The notes below the pieces were generated by a model that made no database searches, was not told where the DNA came from, and worked only from the letters and a program-made list of their open reading frames with translations. This document shows, piece by piece, positions 1-5,313 of a stretch of DNA of 6,204 nt. Made by a program: the position numbers and the translations under genes. The DNA comes from an uncultured Ruminococcus sp. (lineage in GTDB: Bacteria; Bacillota; Clostridia; Oscillospirales; Acutalibacteraceae). The stretch spans positions 1 through 6,204 of the forward strand of contig CALZCU010000068.1 in the NCBI GenBank assembly GCA_945632055.1. Reading direction: 5' to 3'. The number at the start of each line of letters is the position of its first letter. The stretch's first letter is position 1.

Positions 1-8
1 ACCCCTCA

Positions 9-50
9 GTCATTTTGCAAGCAAAATGACAGCTCCCCTCTAAGGGGAGC
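9..50. repeat. Pair of adjacent perfect hairpins, REP/MITE-like intergenic palindrome
   Basis: Two inverted repeats stand side by side. The first pairs GTCATTTTGC (9-18) with GCAAAATGAC (21-30), a 10-bp stem around AA. The second pairs GCTCCCCT (32-39) with AGGGGAGC (43-50), an 8-bp stem around CTA. Neither is followed by a T-run on the + strand, so they do not look like a standard terminator for an upstream gene. From general knowledge, Clostridia genomes carry many dispersed palindromes of this style (a cCCTCAGTC...GACAGCTCCCCT...AGGGGAGCC layout). That this is such a repeat is inferred, since no second copy lies in the window. The element may extend to position 1 and beyond the left edge. 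Confidence 0.6.
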
Positions 51-74
51 CTTGGTGCTGAAAATGTTAGAAAA

Positions 75-467
75 ATGAATTTACCAAGGAATAGAAAAAA
101 TTTAAACATTGCAAAAGCACTTAGAAAAAATATGACAAAAGAGGAAAAACACCTTTGGTATGATTTTTTACGGATTTGTCAATTTCGTTTTCGCAGACAG
201 GAGTTGATAGGAAACTATATCGCTGACTTCTATTGCGATAAGGCTATGTTGGTTGTTGAAGTTGACGGTTCACAGCATCATGAGCCGGATGCTTTGGAAT
301 ATGACCTTAAAAGGACGGAATACTTTAATTCACTCAATATAGAAGTGTTGAGGTTTACAAATATTGAGGTATCAAAAAATTGTGAAGGTGTTTGTGAAAC
401 GATACTTTCAACTGCTACAAAACGAGTAGAATTTGTTAATAAGCAAAATCAATTATATTTAAAGTAA
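75..467 (+). CDS. DUF559 domain protein, Vsr-like endonuclease fold
   Basis: A 130-residue protein covering essentially one DUF559 domain, a family related in fold to the very-short-patch repair (Vsr) nucleases and the PD-(D/E)XK group. Visible family marks are LRKNMTKEEKHLW (17-28), FRFRRQELIGNYIADFYC (37-54), VVEVDGSQH (60-68), Y75-D76 and VLRFTN (91-96). Candidate metal or catalytic residues are D51, E62, D64 and H68, all intact. Biological substrates of this family are poorly known, and DNA nicking is inferred from fold. No strong Shine-Dalgarno precedes the ATG at 75, though the domain begins soon after it and the length suits the family. The gene is visibly richer in A+T than the rest: 17/60 G+C at 121-180 and 23/60 at 181-240, against 31/60 at 1741-1800 in pyrF. 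This suggests a recent arrival. Its stop lies in the next gene's ribosome binding site. Confidence 0.88.
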   Translation: MNLPRNRKNLNIAKALRKNMTKEEKHLWYDFLRICQFRFRRQELIGNYIADFYCDKAMLVVEVDGSQHHEPDALEYDLKRTEYFNSLNIEVLRFTNIEVSKNCEGVCETILSTATKRVEFVNKQNQLYLK

Positions 468-473
468 AGGAGA
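466..473 (+). promoter_or_regulatory. Ribosome binding site of the aldolase gene, overlapping the upstream stop
   Basis: AAAGGAGA matches the anti-Shine-Dalgarno well, and GGAG ends 9 nt before the ATG at 482. It shares two bases with the TAA stop (465-467) of the DUF559 gene, so translation of the two may be coupled. It also fixes 482 as the aldolase start. Confidence 0.85.
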
Positions 474-481
474 TAGATTTT

Positions 482-1462
482 ATGGCACAGAAGGGTGATT
501 TGCTGTCGGTAAGACAGGATATACGAGTAGTTGACGCAACGATTCGTGACGGAGGTCTTTGCAACGATTTCCGCTTTGACGACAAGTTCGTTAAGGATTT
601 ATATGAGGCGAATGTCAAAGCCGGCGTTGACTATATGGAATTTGGCTACAAGGCTTCAAAGGAAATTTTCAACGAGGACGATTTCGGCAAGTGGAAATTC
701 TGCAATGACGCAGATATCAGAAAAATTGTCGGCGACAATAAGACAAAGCTTAAAATTGCAGTTATGGCTGATGTCGGCAGAACTGATTTTGAAAAGGATA
801 TTATCCCCAAAAAGGACAGCCCGATTGACCTTATCAGAATTGCGACCTACATTAATACAATTCCAGCCGCAATTGAAATGATTGAGGACTGCGCTAAAAA
901 GGGATACGAAACCACAATCAATATTATGGCTGTTTCAAAGGCAAGAACGGAGGACATTACAACTGCACTTGAAATTCTCGGAAAAAGCCCTGTAAATGCG
1001 TTCTACATTGTTGACAGCTACGGCTCGCTCTATCCCGAGGAGTCAAGAAAGCTCGCCGAGCTTTACTGCTCGATTGCAGAGAAGTACAATAAGGCTGTGG
1101 GTGTTCACGCTCACAACAACCAGCAGCTTGCATTTGCAAATACAATCGAGGCAATGACTCAGGGTGTAAGCTATCTTGACGCTACCGTTGACGGAATGGG
1201 CAGAGGCGCAGGCAACTGTGCGCTCGAGCTTTTGCTCGGTTTCCTTAAAAATCCGAAGTATAAGGTCGCTCCGATTCTGAAAATAATTGAAGAGCATACT
1301 CATAAGCTCAGGGAGAACGGTGTAAAATGGGGATATGACATTCCATATATGCTCACAGGTCAGTTCAACACCCACCCCCGTCCTGCAATCTCCTTTGTAA
1401 AGGACGACAGAAAGGATTATTCACGCTTCGCAAATGAGCTTTACGACATTATCAATTCATAA
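482..1462 (+). CDS. DRE-TIM metallolyase (HMGL-like aldolase family)
   Basis: A 326-residue TIM-barrel protein of the HMG-CoA lyase/4-hydroxy-2-oxovalerate aldolase/isopropylmalate synthase superfamily. The N-terminal DRE-type signature reads VVDATIRDGG (16-25), with R22 and D23 as the expected catalytic and metal residues. VDSYGSLYPE (177-186) is the superfamily VDxxG strand. HAHNN (209-213) gives the two metal-binding histidines H209 and H211. DGMGRGAGN (237-245) is the glycine-rich loop ending in the expected metal-ligand Asn. The C-terminal tail (about 270-326) seems too short and different for a full DmpG communication domain, and no acetaldehyde dehydrogenase partner is nearby, so classical meta-cleavage aldolase activity is not supported. 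Chemistry is probably a divalent-metal-dependent carbon-carbon bond cleavage or condensation of a 2-oxo acid, with substrate unknown. The start is supported by the Shine-Dalgarno at 466-473. Confidence 0.85.
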   Translation: MAQKGDLLSVRQDIRVVDATIRDGGLCNDFRFDDKFVKDLYEANVKAGVDYMEFGYKASKEIFNEDDFGKWKFCNDADIRKIVGDNKTKLKIAVMADVGRTDFEKDIIPKKDSPIDLIRIATYINTIPAAIEMIEDCAKKGYETTINIMAVSKARTEDITTALEILGKSPVNAFYIVDSYGSLYPEESRKLAELYCSIAEKYNKAVGVHAHNNQQLAFANTIEAMTQGVSYLDATVDGMGRGAGNCALELLLGFLKNPKYKVAPILKIIEEHTHKLRENGVKWGYDIPYMLTGQFNTHPRPAISFVKDDRKDYSRFANELYDIINS

Positions 1463-1474
1463 GGCTTTTATGAA

Positions 1475-1565
1475 ACTCCCGAGATACCGACCGTTACGGT
1501 ACTATGAAAGGATAAGAGTATCTTGCGTTAGACATAGAAAAATGTACGACTCCCGAGATACCGAC
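1475..1565 (+). repeat. Exact 17-nt direct repeat, two copies 74 nt apart
   Basis: ACTCCCGAGATACCGAC occurs at 1475-1491 and identically at 1549-1565, both in the gap before pyrF. A shorter echo, ACCGACTT, follows at 1578-1585 and matches 1560-1567 in copy 2. The copies sit in different reading frames of the only small open frame here, so conservation at protein level does not explain them. They could be a duplicated regulator-binding site, a repeated RNA element, or the ends of a small inserted sequence. Confidence 0.8.
1480..1525 (+). promoter_or_regulatory. Possible structured leader RNA upstream of pyrF
   Basis: Bases 1480-1487 (CGAGATAC) can pair with 1518-1525 (GTATCTTG), 8 pairs including one G-U. 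This encloses a small inner hairpin, ACCG-TTA-CGGT (1490-1500). Because the paired segment lies inside the 17-nt repeat, the second copy (1554-1561) can pair with the same GTATCTTG, giving two mutually exclusive folds. No U-run terminator follows, so any control would more likely act on translation, processing or protein binding. I do not recognise a known riboswitch or PyrR-binding consensus. The fold is proposed by eye only. Confidence 0.3.
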
Positions 1566-1603
1566 TTTTAGATTACCACCGACTTATATAACGAACTAAA
1601 AAT

Positions 1604-1611
1604 AAAGGAGA
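1604..1611 (+). promoter_or_regulatory. Ribosome binding site of pyrF
   Basis: AAAGGAGA, with GGAG ending 8 nt before the ATG at 1619. This is a strong site and settles the pyrF start. Confidence 0.85.
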
Positions 1612-1618
1612 GATAGGA

Positions 1619-2551
1619 ATGGCATTTGACAGACTTATTGAGAAAATTGCAGAGATGCAGAACCCGACTGTTGCAGGTCTTGACCCGAAGCTTGACTTCG
1701 TTCCTGCATCGATAAAGGAGGCTTGCTTTGCAAAATACGGAAAAACTCTTGACGGTGCGGCTGCGGCGCTTTTTGAGTTCAACAAGGCTCTGATAGACGC
1801 ACTCTGCGACATTGTTCCGGCAGTCAAGCCGCAGGCGGCATATTATGAAATGTACGGCTGGCAGGGCGTAAAAGCTCTTTGCGACACAATCGCATACGCA
1901 AAGTCAAAGGGAATGTTTGTAATCACCGACGGCAAGCGCAACGATATCGGAACTACTATGGAAGCATATGCAACGGCTCACCTCGGAGTAACCGAGGTCG
2001 CAGGAGAGAGCATTGAAGCGTTCGGCGCAGACGCTCTCACCGTAAACGGCTACCTCGGAACTGACGGAATAAAGCCGCTTGCAGGGATTTGCAGTGAAAA
2101 GGATAAGGGAATATTTGTACTCGTCAAGACCTCAAACCCAAGCTCGGGCGAGCTTCAGGATATGAAGCTTGACACAGACGAAACCGTTTACGAGCATATG
2201 GGCAGAATGTGCGAAGGCTGGGGAGAGGAGCTTTGCGGCAAATACGGCTACTCCGCAGTAGGCGCAGTTGTGGGCGCAACCTATCCCGAACAGCTTAAGG
2301 AGATGAGAGAAAAGCTCCCTCACACATTTTTCCTTGTTCCCGGCTACGGCGCACAGGGCGGCGGCGCAGAGGATGTAAAGTATGCGTTTGACAAAAACGG
2401 ACTCGGCGCAATAATTAACTCAAGCAGAGGAATTATGTGTGCGTGGAAGAAGCAGAGCCTAACTGAGGAGGACTTTGCAAAAGCCGCAAGAAATGAAGCA
2501 ATCAGAATGAGAGATGAAATCCTCGGTACAATCGGTGAAATAAAAGTATAA
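1619..2551 (+). CDS. pyrF: Orotidine 5'-phosphate decarboxylase, subfamily 2 (long form)
   Basis: A cytosolic enzyme catalysing the last step of de novo UMP synthesis, OMP to UMP plus CO2. The 310 residues fit the longer subfamily-2 enzymes (about 270-310) and not the roughly 230-residue E. coli/Bacillus form. The barrel opens with VAGLDPKLD (18-26), giving substrate-contact residues D22 and K24, followed by VKPQAAYYE (69-77). The signature TDGKRNDIGTT (103-113) carries the catalytic D104, K106 and D109 cluster. LVKTSNPSS (168-176) follows, then the phosphate-binding PGYGAQGGG (241-249) and SSRGI (268-272) with R270. All key residues are present. No other pyr gene lies in the window, so the gene is detached from a pyr operon here. 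The repeat-rich leader upstream may carry its control. A separate promoter starts after it. Confidence 0.96.
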   Translation: MAFDRLIEKIAEMQNPTVAGLDPKLDFVPASIKEACFAKYGKTLDGAAAALFEFNKALIDALCDIVPAVKPQAAYYEMYGWQGVKALCDTIAYAKSKGMFVITDGKRNDIGTTMEAYATAHLGVTEVAGESIEAFGADALTVNGYLGTDGIKPLAGICSEKDKGIFVLVKTSNPSSGELQDMKLDTDETVYEHMGRMCEGWGEELCGKYGYSAVGAVVGATYPEQLKEMREKLPHTFFLVPGYGAQGGGAEDVKYAFDKNGLGAIINSSRGIMCAWKKQSLTEEDFAKAARNEAIRMRDEILGTIGEIKV

Positions 2552-2568
2552 GATTTCTGCAAATTCAA

Positions 2569-2588
2569 AATGATAATTCGTTATTATT
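2569..2588 (+). terminator. Weak A/T-rich hairpin after pyrF, possible terminator
   Basis: AATGATAA (2569-2576) pairs with TTATTATT (2581-2588) around a TTCG loop, 8 pairs with one G-U. It lies 18 nt past the pyrF stop, with A-rich sequence before and T-rich sequence after it. The stem is almost all A-U, so it would be a weak terminator at best. It abuts the -35 box of the serC promoter. Confidence 0.25.
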
Positions 2589-2589
2589 G

Positions 2590-2618
2590 TTGACTTTGTA
2601 AAAATATAGGCGTATAAT
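2590..2618 (+). promoter_or_regulatory. SigA-type promoter for serC-serA
   Basis: TTGACT (2590-2595) and TATAAT (2613-2618) are separated by exactly 17 nt, one mismatch from full consensus. Transcription would start near 2625, leaving a leader of roughly 78 nt before the serC ATG. Being this close to consensus suggests strong basal expression, with any regulation by an operator or in the leader. Confidence 0.85.
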
Positions 2619-2626
2619 TTATATGT

Positions 2627-2659
2627 ATAGGCAATTTGTGACAGTATTGCAATTGCTAT
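2627..2659 (+). promoter_or_regulatory. Inverted repeat at the 5' end of the serC leader, possible operator or 5' hairpin
   Basis: ATA-G-GCAATT (2627-2636) can pair with AATTGC-TAT (2651-2659), 9 pairs with G2630 bulged out and a 14-nt loop. An alternative 5-bp pairing is GCAAT (2631-2635) with ATTGC (2646-2650). It begins within a few bases of the expected transcription start, so it could be a repressor site or an mRNA-stabilising 5' stem. It is too short to be a T-box, and no terminator stem follows. Confidence 0.35.
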
Positions 2660-2686
2660 TCCAAACAAAATTATTTTAAATAAATC

Positions 2687-2693
2687 AAGGGAG
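2687..2693 (+). promoter_or_regulatory. Ribosome binding site of serC
   Basis: AAGGGAG, ending 9 nt before the ATG at 2703. It supports that start. Confidence 0.8.
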
Positions 2694-2702
2694 ATTTTAG
2701 AC

Positions 2703-3788
2703 ATGGCAAGAGTTTATAATTTTTCAGCAGGCCCCTCAATGCTTCCGGAGTCTGTGCTTAAAAAAGCAGCGGCTGAAATGCTCGATTACGAGGGCAGCGG
2801 TCAGAGCGTTATGGAGATGTCACACCGCAGTAAGACATTTGATAAGATTATCAATGACGCAGAGGCTCTGCTTCGTGAGGTTATGAATATCCCCGATAAC
2901 TACAAGGTACTTTTCCTTCAGGGCGGTGCTTCAACACAGTTTGCCGCAATTCCTATGAACCTTATGACAAAAAGCGGTAAGGCTGACTATGTAATCACAG
3001 GTCAGTGGGCTAAAAAGGCTCATGCAGAGGCTGCTCGTTACGGTGAAGCTAATGTTGTTGCATCTTCGGCTGACAAGACTTTTTCATACATACCCAAGCT
3101 TGATCCTTCGACCTTTACAAAGGACGCTGATTACTTCTATATTTGTATGAACAATACTATTTACGGAACAGTATATAACGAGCTTCCCGATACAGGTGAC
3201 ATTCCGCTTGTTGCCGATATTTCTTCGTGCATTCTTTCAAGACCTATCGATGTTTCAAAGTTTGGTGTTCTTTATGCAGGCGCACAGAAGAATATGGCTC
3301 CCGCAGGTCTTACTGTTGTTATCGTTCGTGAGGACTTAATCGGTAATGCTATGGATATTACTCCTACAATGCTCAACTGGAAAACTCACGCAGACAACGG
3401 TTCAATGTTCAACACTCCGCCTTGCTACACAATCTATATTGCTAAACTCGTTTTAGAGTGGATTAAAAATGAAGTCGGCGGTCTTGACAAGATGTATGAG
3501 CTGAATAAGAAGAAGGCTGACCTCCTTTACGGTTTCCTCGACAGCTCAGAGATGTTCAAGGGTACTGTTGTGCCTGAGGACCGTTCGCTTATGAATGTTC
3601 CGTTCGTAACAGGCAACGCTGACCTCGACGCAAAGTTTGTCAAGGAAGCAAGCGAGGCAGGCTTCGTAAACATCAAGGGACACCGCAGTGTCGGCGGTAT
3701 GAGAGCTTCAATCTACAATGCTATGCCTTATGAGGGCGTTGAAAAGCTCGTTGAGTTTATGAAGAAATTTGAGGCCGACAATAAGTAA
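2703..3788 (+). CDS. serC: Phosphoserine aminotransferase
   Basis: A PLP-dependent cytosolic enzyme (class-V fold) that converts 3-phosphohydroxypyruvate and glutamate to O-phosphoserine and 2-oxoglutarate, the second step of serine synthesis. It can also act on the equivalent pyridoxine precursor in organisms that have that pathway. The 361 residues match the usual SerC length of about 360. Family marks: NFSAGPSMLP (6-15), MSHRSK (39-44), LQGGASTQF (72-80), W102, VADISS (170-175) with PLP-ring D172, AGAQKNMAPAG (192-202) with Schiff-base lysine K196, NTPPCY (237-242), and GHRSVGGMRASIYNA (326-340) with H327 and R328 for the substrate phosphate. It sits directly downstream of a near-consensus promoter and upstream of serA, which makes its substrate. 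Nothing is missing or broken. Confidence 0.97.
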   Translation: MARVYNFSAGPSMLPESVLKKAAAEMLDYEGSGQSVMEMSHRSKTFDKIINDAEALLREVMNIPDNYKVLFLQGGASTQFAAIPMNLMTKSGKADYVITGQWAKKAHAEAARYGEANVVASSADKTFSYIPKLDPSTFTKDADYFYICMNNTIYGTVYNELPDTGDIPLVADISSCILSRPIDVSKFGVLYAGAQKNMAPAGLTVVIVREDLIGNAMDITPTMLNWKTHADNGSMFNTPPCYTIYIAKLVLEWIKNEVGGLDKMYELNKKKADLLYGFLDSSEMFKGTVVPEDRSLMNVPFVTGNADLDAKFVKEASEAGFVNIKGHRSVGGMRASIYNAMPYEGVEKLVEFMKKFEADNK

Positions 3789-3819
3789 TATATTTCAATA
3801 ATCACTCAAATAAGTGTAG

Positions 3820-3839
3820 GGAACGGTCTTGACCGTTCC
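3820..3839. repeat. Perfect palindromic hairpin between serC and serA, REP-like
   Basis: GGAACGGTC (3820-3828) and GACCGTTCC (3831-3839) form a 9-bp perfect stem around TT. The bases after it (GCAGGCTTAA) are not a U-run, so full intrinsic termination is unlikely. It may act as a mild attenuator or a 3' RNA-stabilising stem that sets serC against serA levels. The GTAGGGAACGGTC...GACCGTTCCGC layout resembles dispersed intergenic palindromes known from many Clostridia genomes, which is inference from memory. It is unrelated in sequence to the hairpins at 9-50. Confidence 0.55.
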
Positions 3840-3866
3840 GCAGGCTTAAAACTAACTTCTTTCGGT

Positions 3867-3888
3867 TGTGCAATTAAAAAATTACACA
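3867..3888. repeat. Imperfect A/T inverted repeat upstream of serA
   Basis: TGTG-C-AATT (3867-3875) faces AATT-A-CACA (3880-3888) across AAAA, with 8 pairs and one C/A mismatch. It could be an operator for a dimeric regulator or a minor RNA stem in the serA leader. The A/T-rich setting makes a chance match quite possible. Confidence 0.25.
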
Positions 3889-3918
3889 GCAAAACAATAC
3901 TAAAAAGGATTGGTTACA

Positions 3919-5076
3919 ATGTTCAATATTCTGACATTAAATAAGATTTCAAGCGTCGGCACAAGCCGTCTTGGCGATAACTACACCTACGGCGACGATG
4001 TCAAGAACCCCGACGCAGTGCTTGTAAGAAGTGCGTCAATGCACGAGATGGAGCTTGACAGCAGTCTGCTCGCAATTGCAAGAGCAGGTGCAGGCACAAA
4101 TAATATCCCGAAGGACAAATGCTCCGAGCAGGGTATTGTTGTTTTCAACACTCCCGGCGCAAACGCAAATGCAGTTAAGGAGCTTGTTGTTGCAGGCTTG
4201 CTCCTTTCTTCAAGAAAGATTACAGAGGGCATCGACTGGGCAAAGACTCTCAAGGGCAACGGCGACGCTGTCGGCAAGATGGTTGAAAAGGGCAAGAGCC
4301 AGTTTGTAGGCCCCGAGCTTAAGGGCAAAACTCTCGGCGTAATCGGCCTTGGTGCAATCGGTATTCTCGTTGCCAACTGTGCAGTAGCTCTCGGAATGAA
4401 GGTAATCGGCTTCGATCCGTTTATGTCTGTTACAAACGCACTCAAGCTTGACCCCGCCGTAAAGCTGATGAAGAACAACGAGGAGGTTATGGTTAACTGC
4501 GATTACCTCACAATTCATGTTCCGCTTACTCCCGACACAAAGGATCTCGTTGATGCAGATATGATTGCAAAGATGAAGGACGGCGTGCGTATTCTCAACT
4601 TCAGTCGTGACGGACTTGTAAACTCAACAGCAGTGCTTGATGCTATCAAGAGCGGCAAGGTTTCAAAGTATGTTACCGACTTCGCAACAGACGATGTTCT
4701 CGGCGAGGAGAATGTAATCTGTATGCCGCACCTCGGCGCTTCAACTCCCGAAAGCGAGGAGAACTGCGCTGTTATGGCTTGCGATCAGGTTATGGAATAT
4801 CTTGAAAACGGCAACATCATCAACTCGGTTAACTATCCTGCAATTTCACTTGCAAGATCAAGCGAGGGCGATACCCGTTTCTGCGTAATGCACAGGAATG
4901 TTCCCGAGCTTCTCAAGAAGGTTCTCGGCGAAATCAAGGGCAATGTTGAAAATATGCTTTCAAAGAGCAGAGGCGACTACGCTTACACAATCATCGATGT
5001 TGCAGGCGCAGACAAGGCTGACGCTGACAAGATTGCATCGGTTGACGGCGTAATCAGAGTAAGAGCAATTCTTTAA
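3919..5076 (+). CDS. serA: D-3-phosphoglycerate dehydrogenase, short ACT-domain type
   Basis: This enzyme oxidises 3-phosphoglycerate to 3-phosphohydroxypyruvate with NAD+, the entry step of serine synthesis. The ATG at 3919 has AAGGA (3905-3909) 9 nt upstream. An in-frame TTG at 3910 touches that site and is rejected, giving 385 residues. Order of parts: substrate-binding half (about 1-95) with RAGAGTNNI (55-63); Rossmann domain with GLGAIG (143-148) and D166 at the end of the next strand, favouring NAD over NADP; NFSRDGLVN (227-235) with catalytic R230; MPHLGASTPES (269-279) with catalytic H271; and a C-terminal ACT domain (about 316-385, from GDTRFCVMHRNVPELL), the usual serine-feedback or dimer module. 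The middle 'intervening' domain of the long SerA type is absent. The region that should hold the acidic catalytic residue reads TDFATDDVLG (253-262), with Asp where relatives usually have Glu. Confidence 0.96.
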   Translation: MFNILTLNKISSVGTSRLGDNYTYGDDVKNPDAVLVRSASMHEMELDSSLLAIARAGAGTNNIPKDKCSEQGIVVFNTPGANANAVKELVVAGLLLSSRKITEGIDWAKTLKGNGDAVGKMVEKGKSQFVGPELKGKTLGVIGLGAIGILVANCAVALGMKVIGFDPFMSVTNALKLDPAVKLMKNNEEVMVNCDYLTIHVPLTPDTKDLVDADMIAKMKDGVRILNFSRDGLVNSTAVLDAIKSGKVSKYVTDFATDDVLGEENVICMPHLGASTPESEENCAVMACDQVMEYLENGNIINSVNYPAISLARSSEGDTRFCVMHRNVPELLKKVLGEIKGNVENMLSKSRGDYAYTIIDVAGADKADADKIASVDGVIRVRAIL

Positions 5077-5092
5077 CCTCGGGCAGAAAAAA

Positions 5093-5112
5093 CGGGCGTA
5101 AAGGAACGCTCG
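5093..5112 (+). other. Weak hairpin just past serA
   Basis: CGGGCGT (5093-5099) can pair with ACGCTCG (5106-5112), 7 pairs including one G-U, around a 6-nt AAAGGA loop. It lies 17 nt after the serA stop and no T-run follows immediately (a TTTTT comes about 20 nt later). It may protect the 3' end of the mRNA, but the main terminator is the stem at 5205-5231. Confidence 0.25.
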
Positions 5113-5204
5113 GTTTCCCGGTTCTTGCATTTTTCTAATTCTGACGCAGGATACCCCTTGCAATGGATATAGTTTTTGTAATATTCAATGATACAAATAA
5201 AATC

Positions 5205-5236
5205 ACGGCGGCTTCGTTTTGAAGCCGCCGTTGTTG
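5205..5236. terminator. Strong intrinsic terminator of the serC-serA unit, probably bidirectional
   Basis: ACGGCGGCTTC (5205-5215) and GAAGCCGCCGT (5221-5231) form a perfect 11-bp, mostly G-C stem around a 5-nt GTTTT loop. On the + strand it is followed by TTGTTGAATTT. On the other side the A-rich ATACAAATAAAATC gives a T-rich tail for transcripts running the opposite way. It lies between serA and the next promoter and separates the two transcription units. Confidence 0.85.
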
Positions 5237-5261
5237 AATTTCAGAAAGCCGCTTAAAAACA

Positions 5262-5290
5262 TTGACTTAAATGCAAAAAAAGCGTAAAAT
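5262..5290 (+). promoter_or_regulatory. SigA-type promoter for the DUF815 ATPase gene
   Basis: TTGACT (5262-5267) and TAAAAT (5285-5290) are spaced by exactly 17 nt. The -35 box is the same hexamer as in the serC promoter. Transcription would start near 5297, leaving a leader of under 20 nt before the ATG at 5314, with GGGA (5302-5305) as a modest ribosome binding site 8 nt before it. It sits just beyond the terminator, which supports an independent unit. Confidence 0.8.
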
Positions 5291-5313
5291 ATAAGTTGAT
5301 TGGGATGATTATA

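Noticed and set aside
9..50. Intrinsic terminator for a gene left of the window
   Set aside because: Two hairpins in tandem with no T-run after either on the + strand. A minus-strand reading also lacks a proper T-tract. A dispersed palindrome fits better.
1043..1375. A 110-codon minus-strand frame in the aldolase gene
   Set aside because: It is antisense to conserved active-site motifs (HAHNN, GMGRGAGN) and has no recognisable product.
1475..1565. CRISPR array
   Set aside because: Only two copies of a 17-nt repeat, a 57-nt spacer, and no cas genes. It does not fit CRISPR dimensions.
2619..2702. T-box or SAM/serine-type riboswitch in the serC leader
   Set aside because: The leader is only about 78 nt, with no T-box consensus, specifier-loop architecture or terminator/antiterminator pair.
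3840..3909. Separate serA promoter
   Set aside because: The stretch is A/T-rich but I found no -35/-10 pair with acceptable spacing. serA is more simply transcribed from the serC promoter.
3910..3918. Upstream TTG start for serA, adding three residues
   Set aside because: The TTG directly abuts the AAGGA Shine-Dalgarno (3905-3909), leaving no spacing. The ATG at 3919 has ideal 9-nt spacing and begins the family's usual N-terminus.
3987..4478. A 163-codon open frame on the minus strand inside serA
   Set aside because: It lies wholly antisense to the well-supported SerA coding sequence, its product is low-complexity (Ser/Pro/Ala/Leu-rich) with no recognisable domain, and no ribosome binding site was noted. 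It is a by-product of serA codon use.
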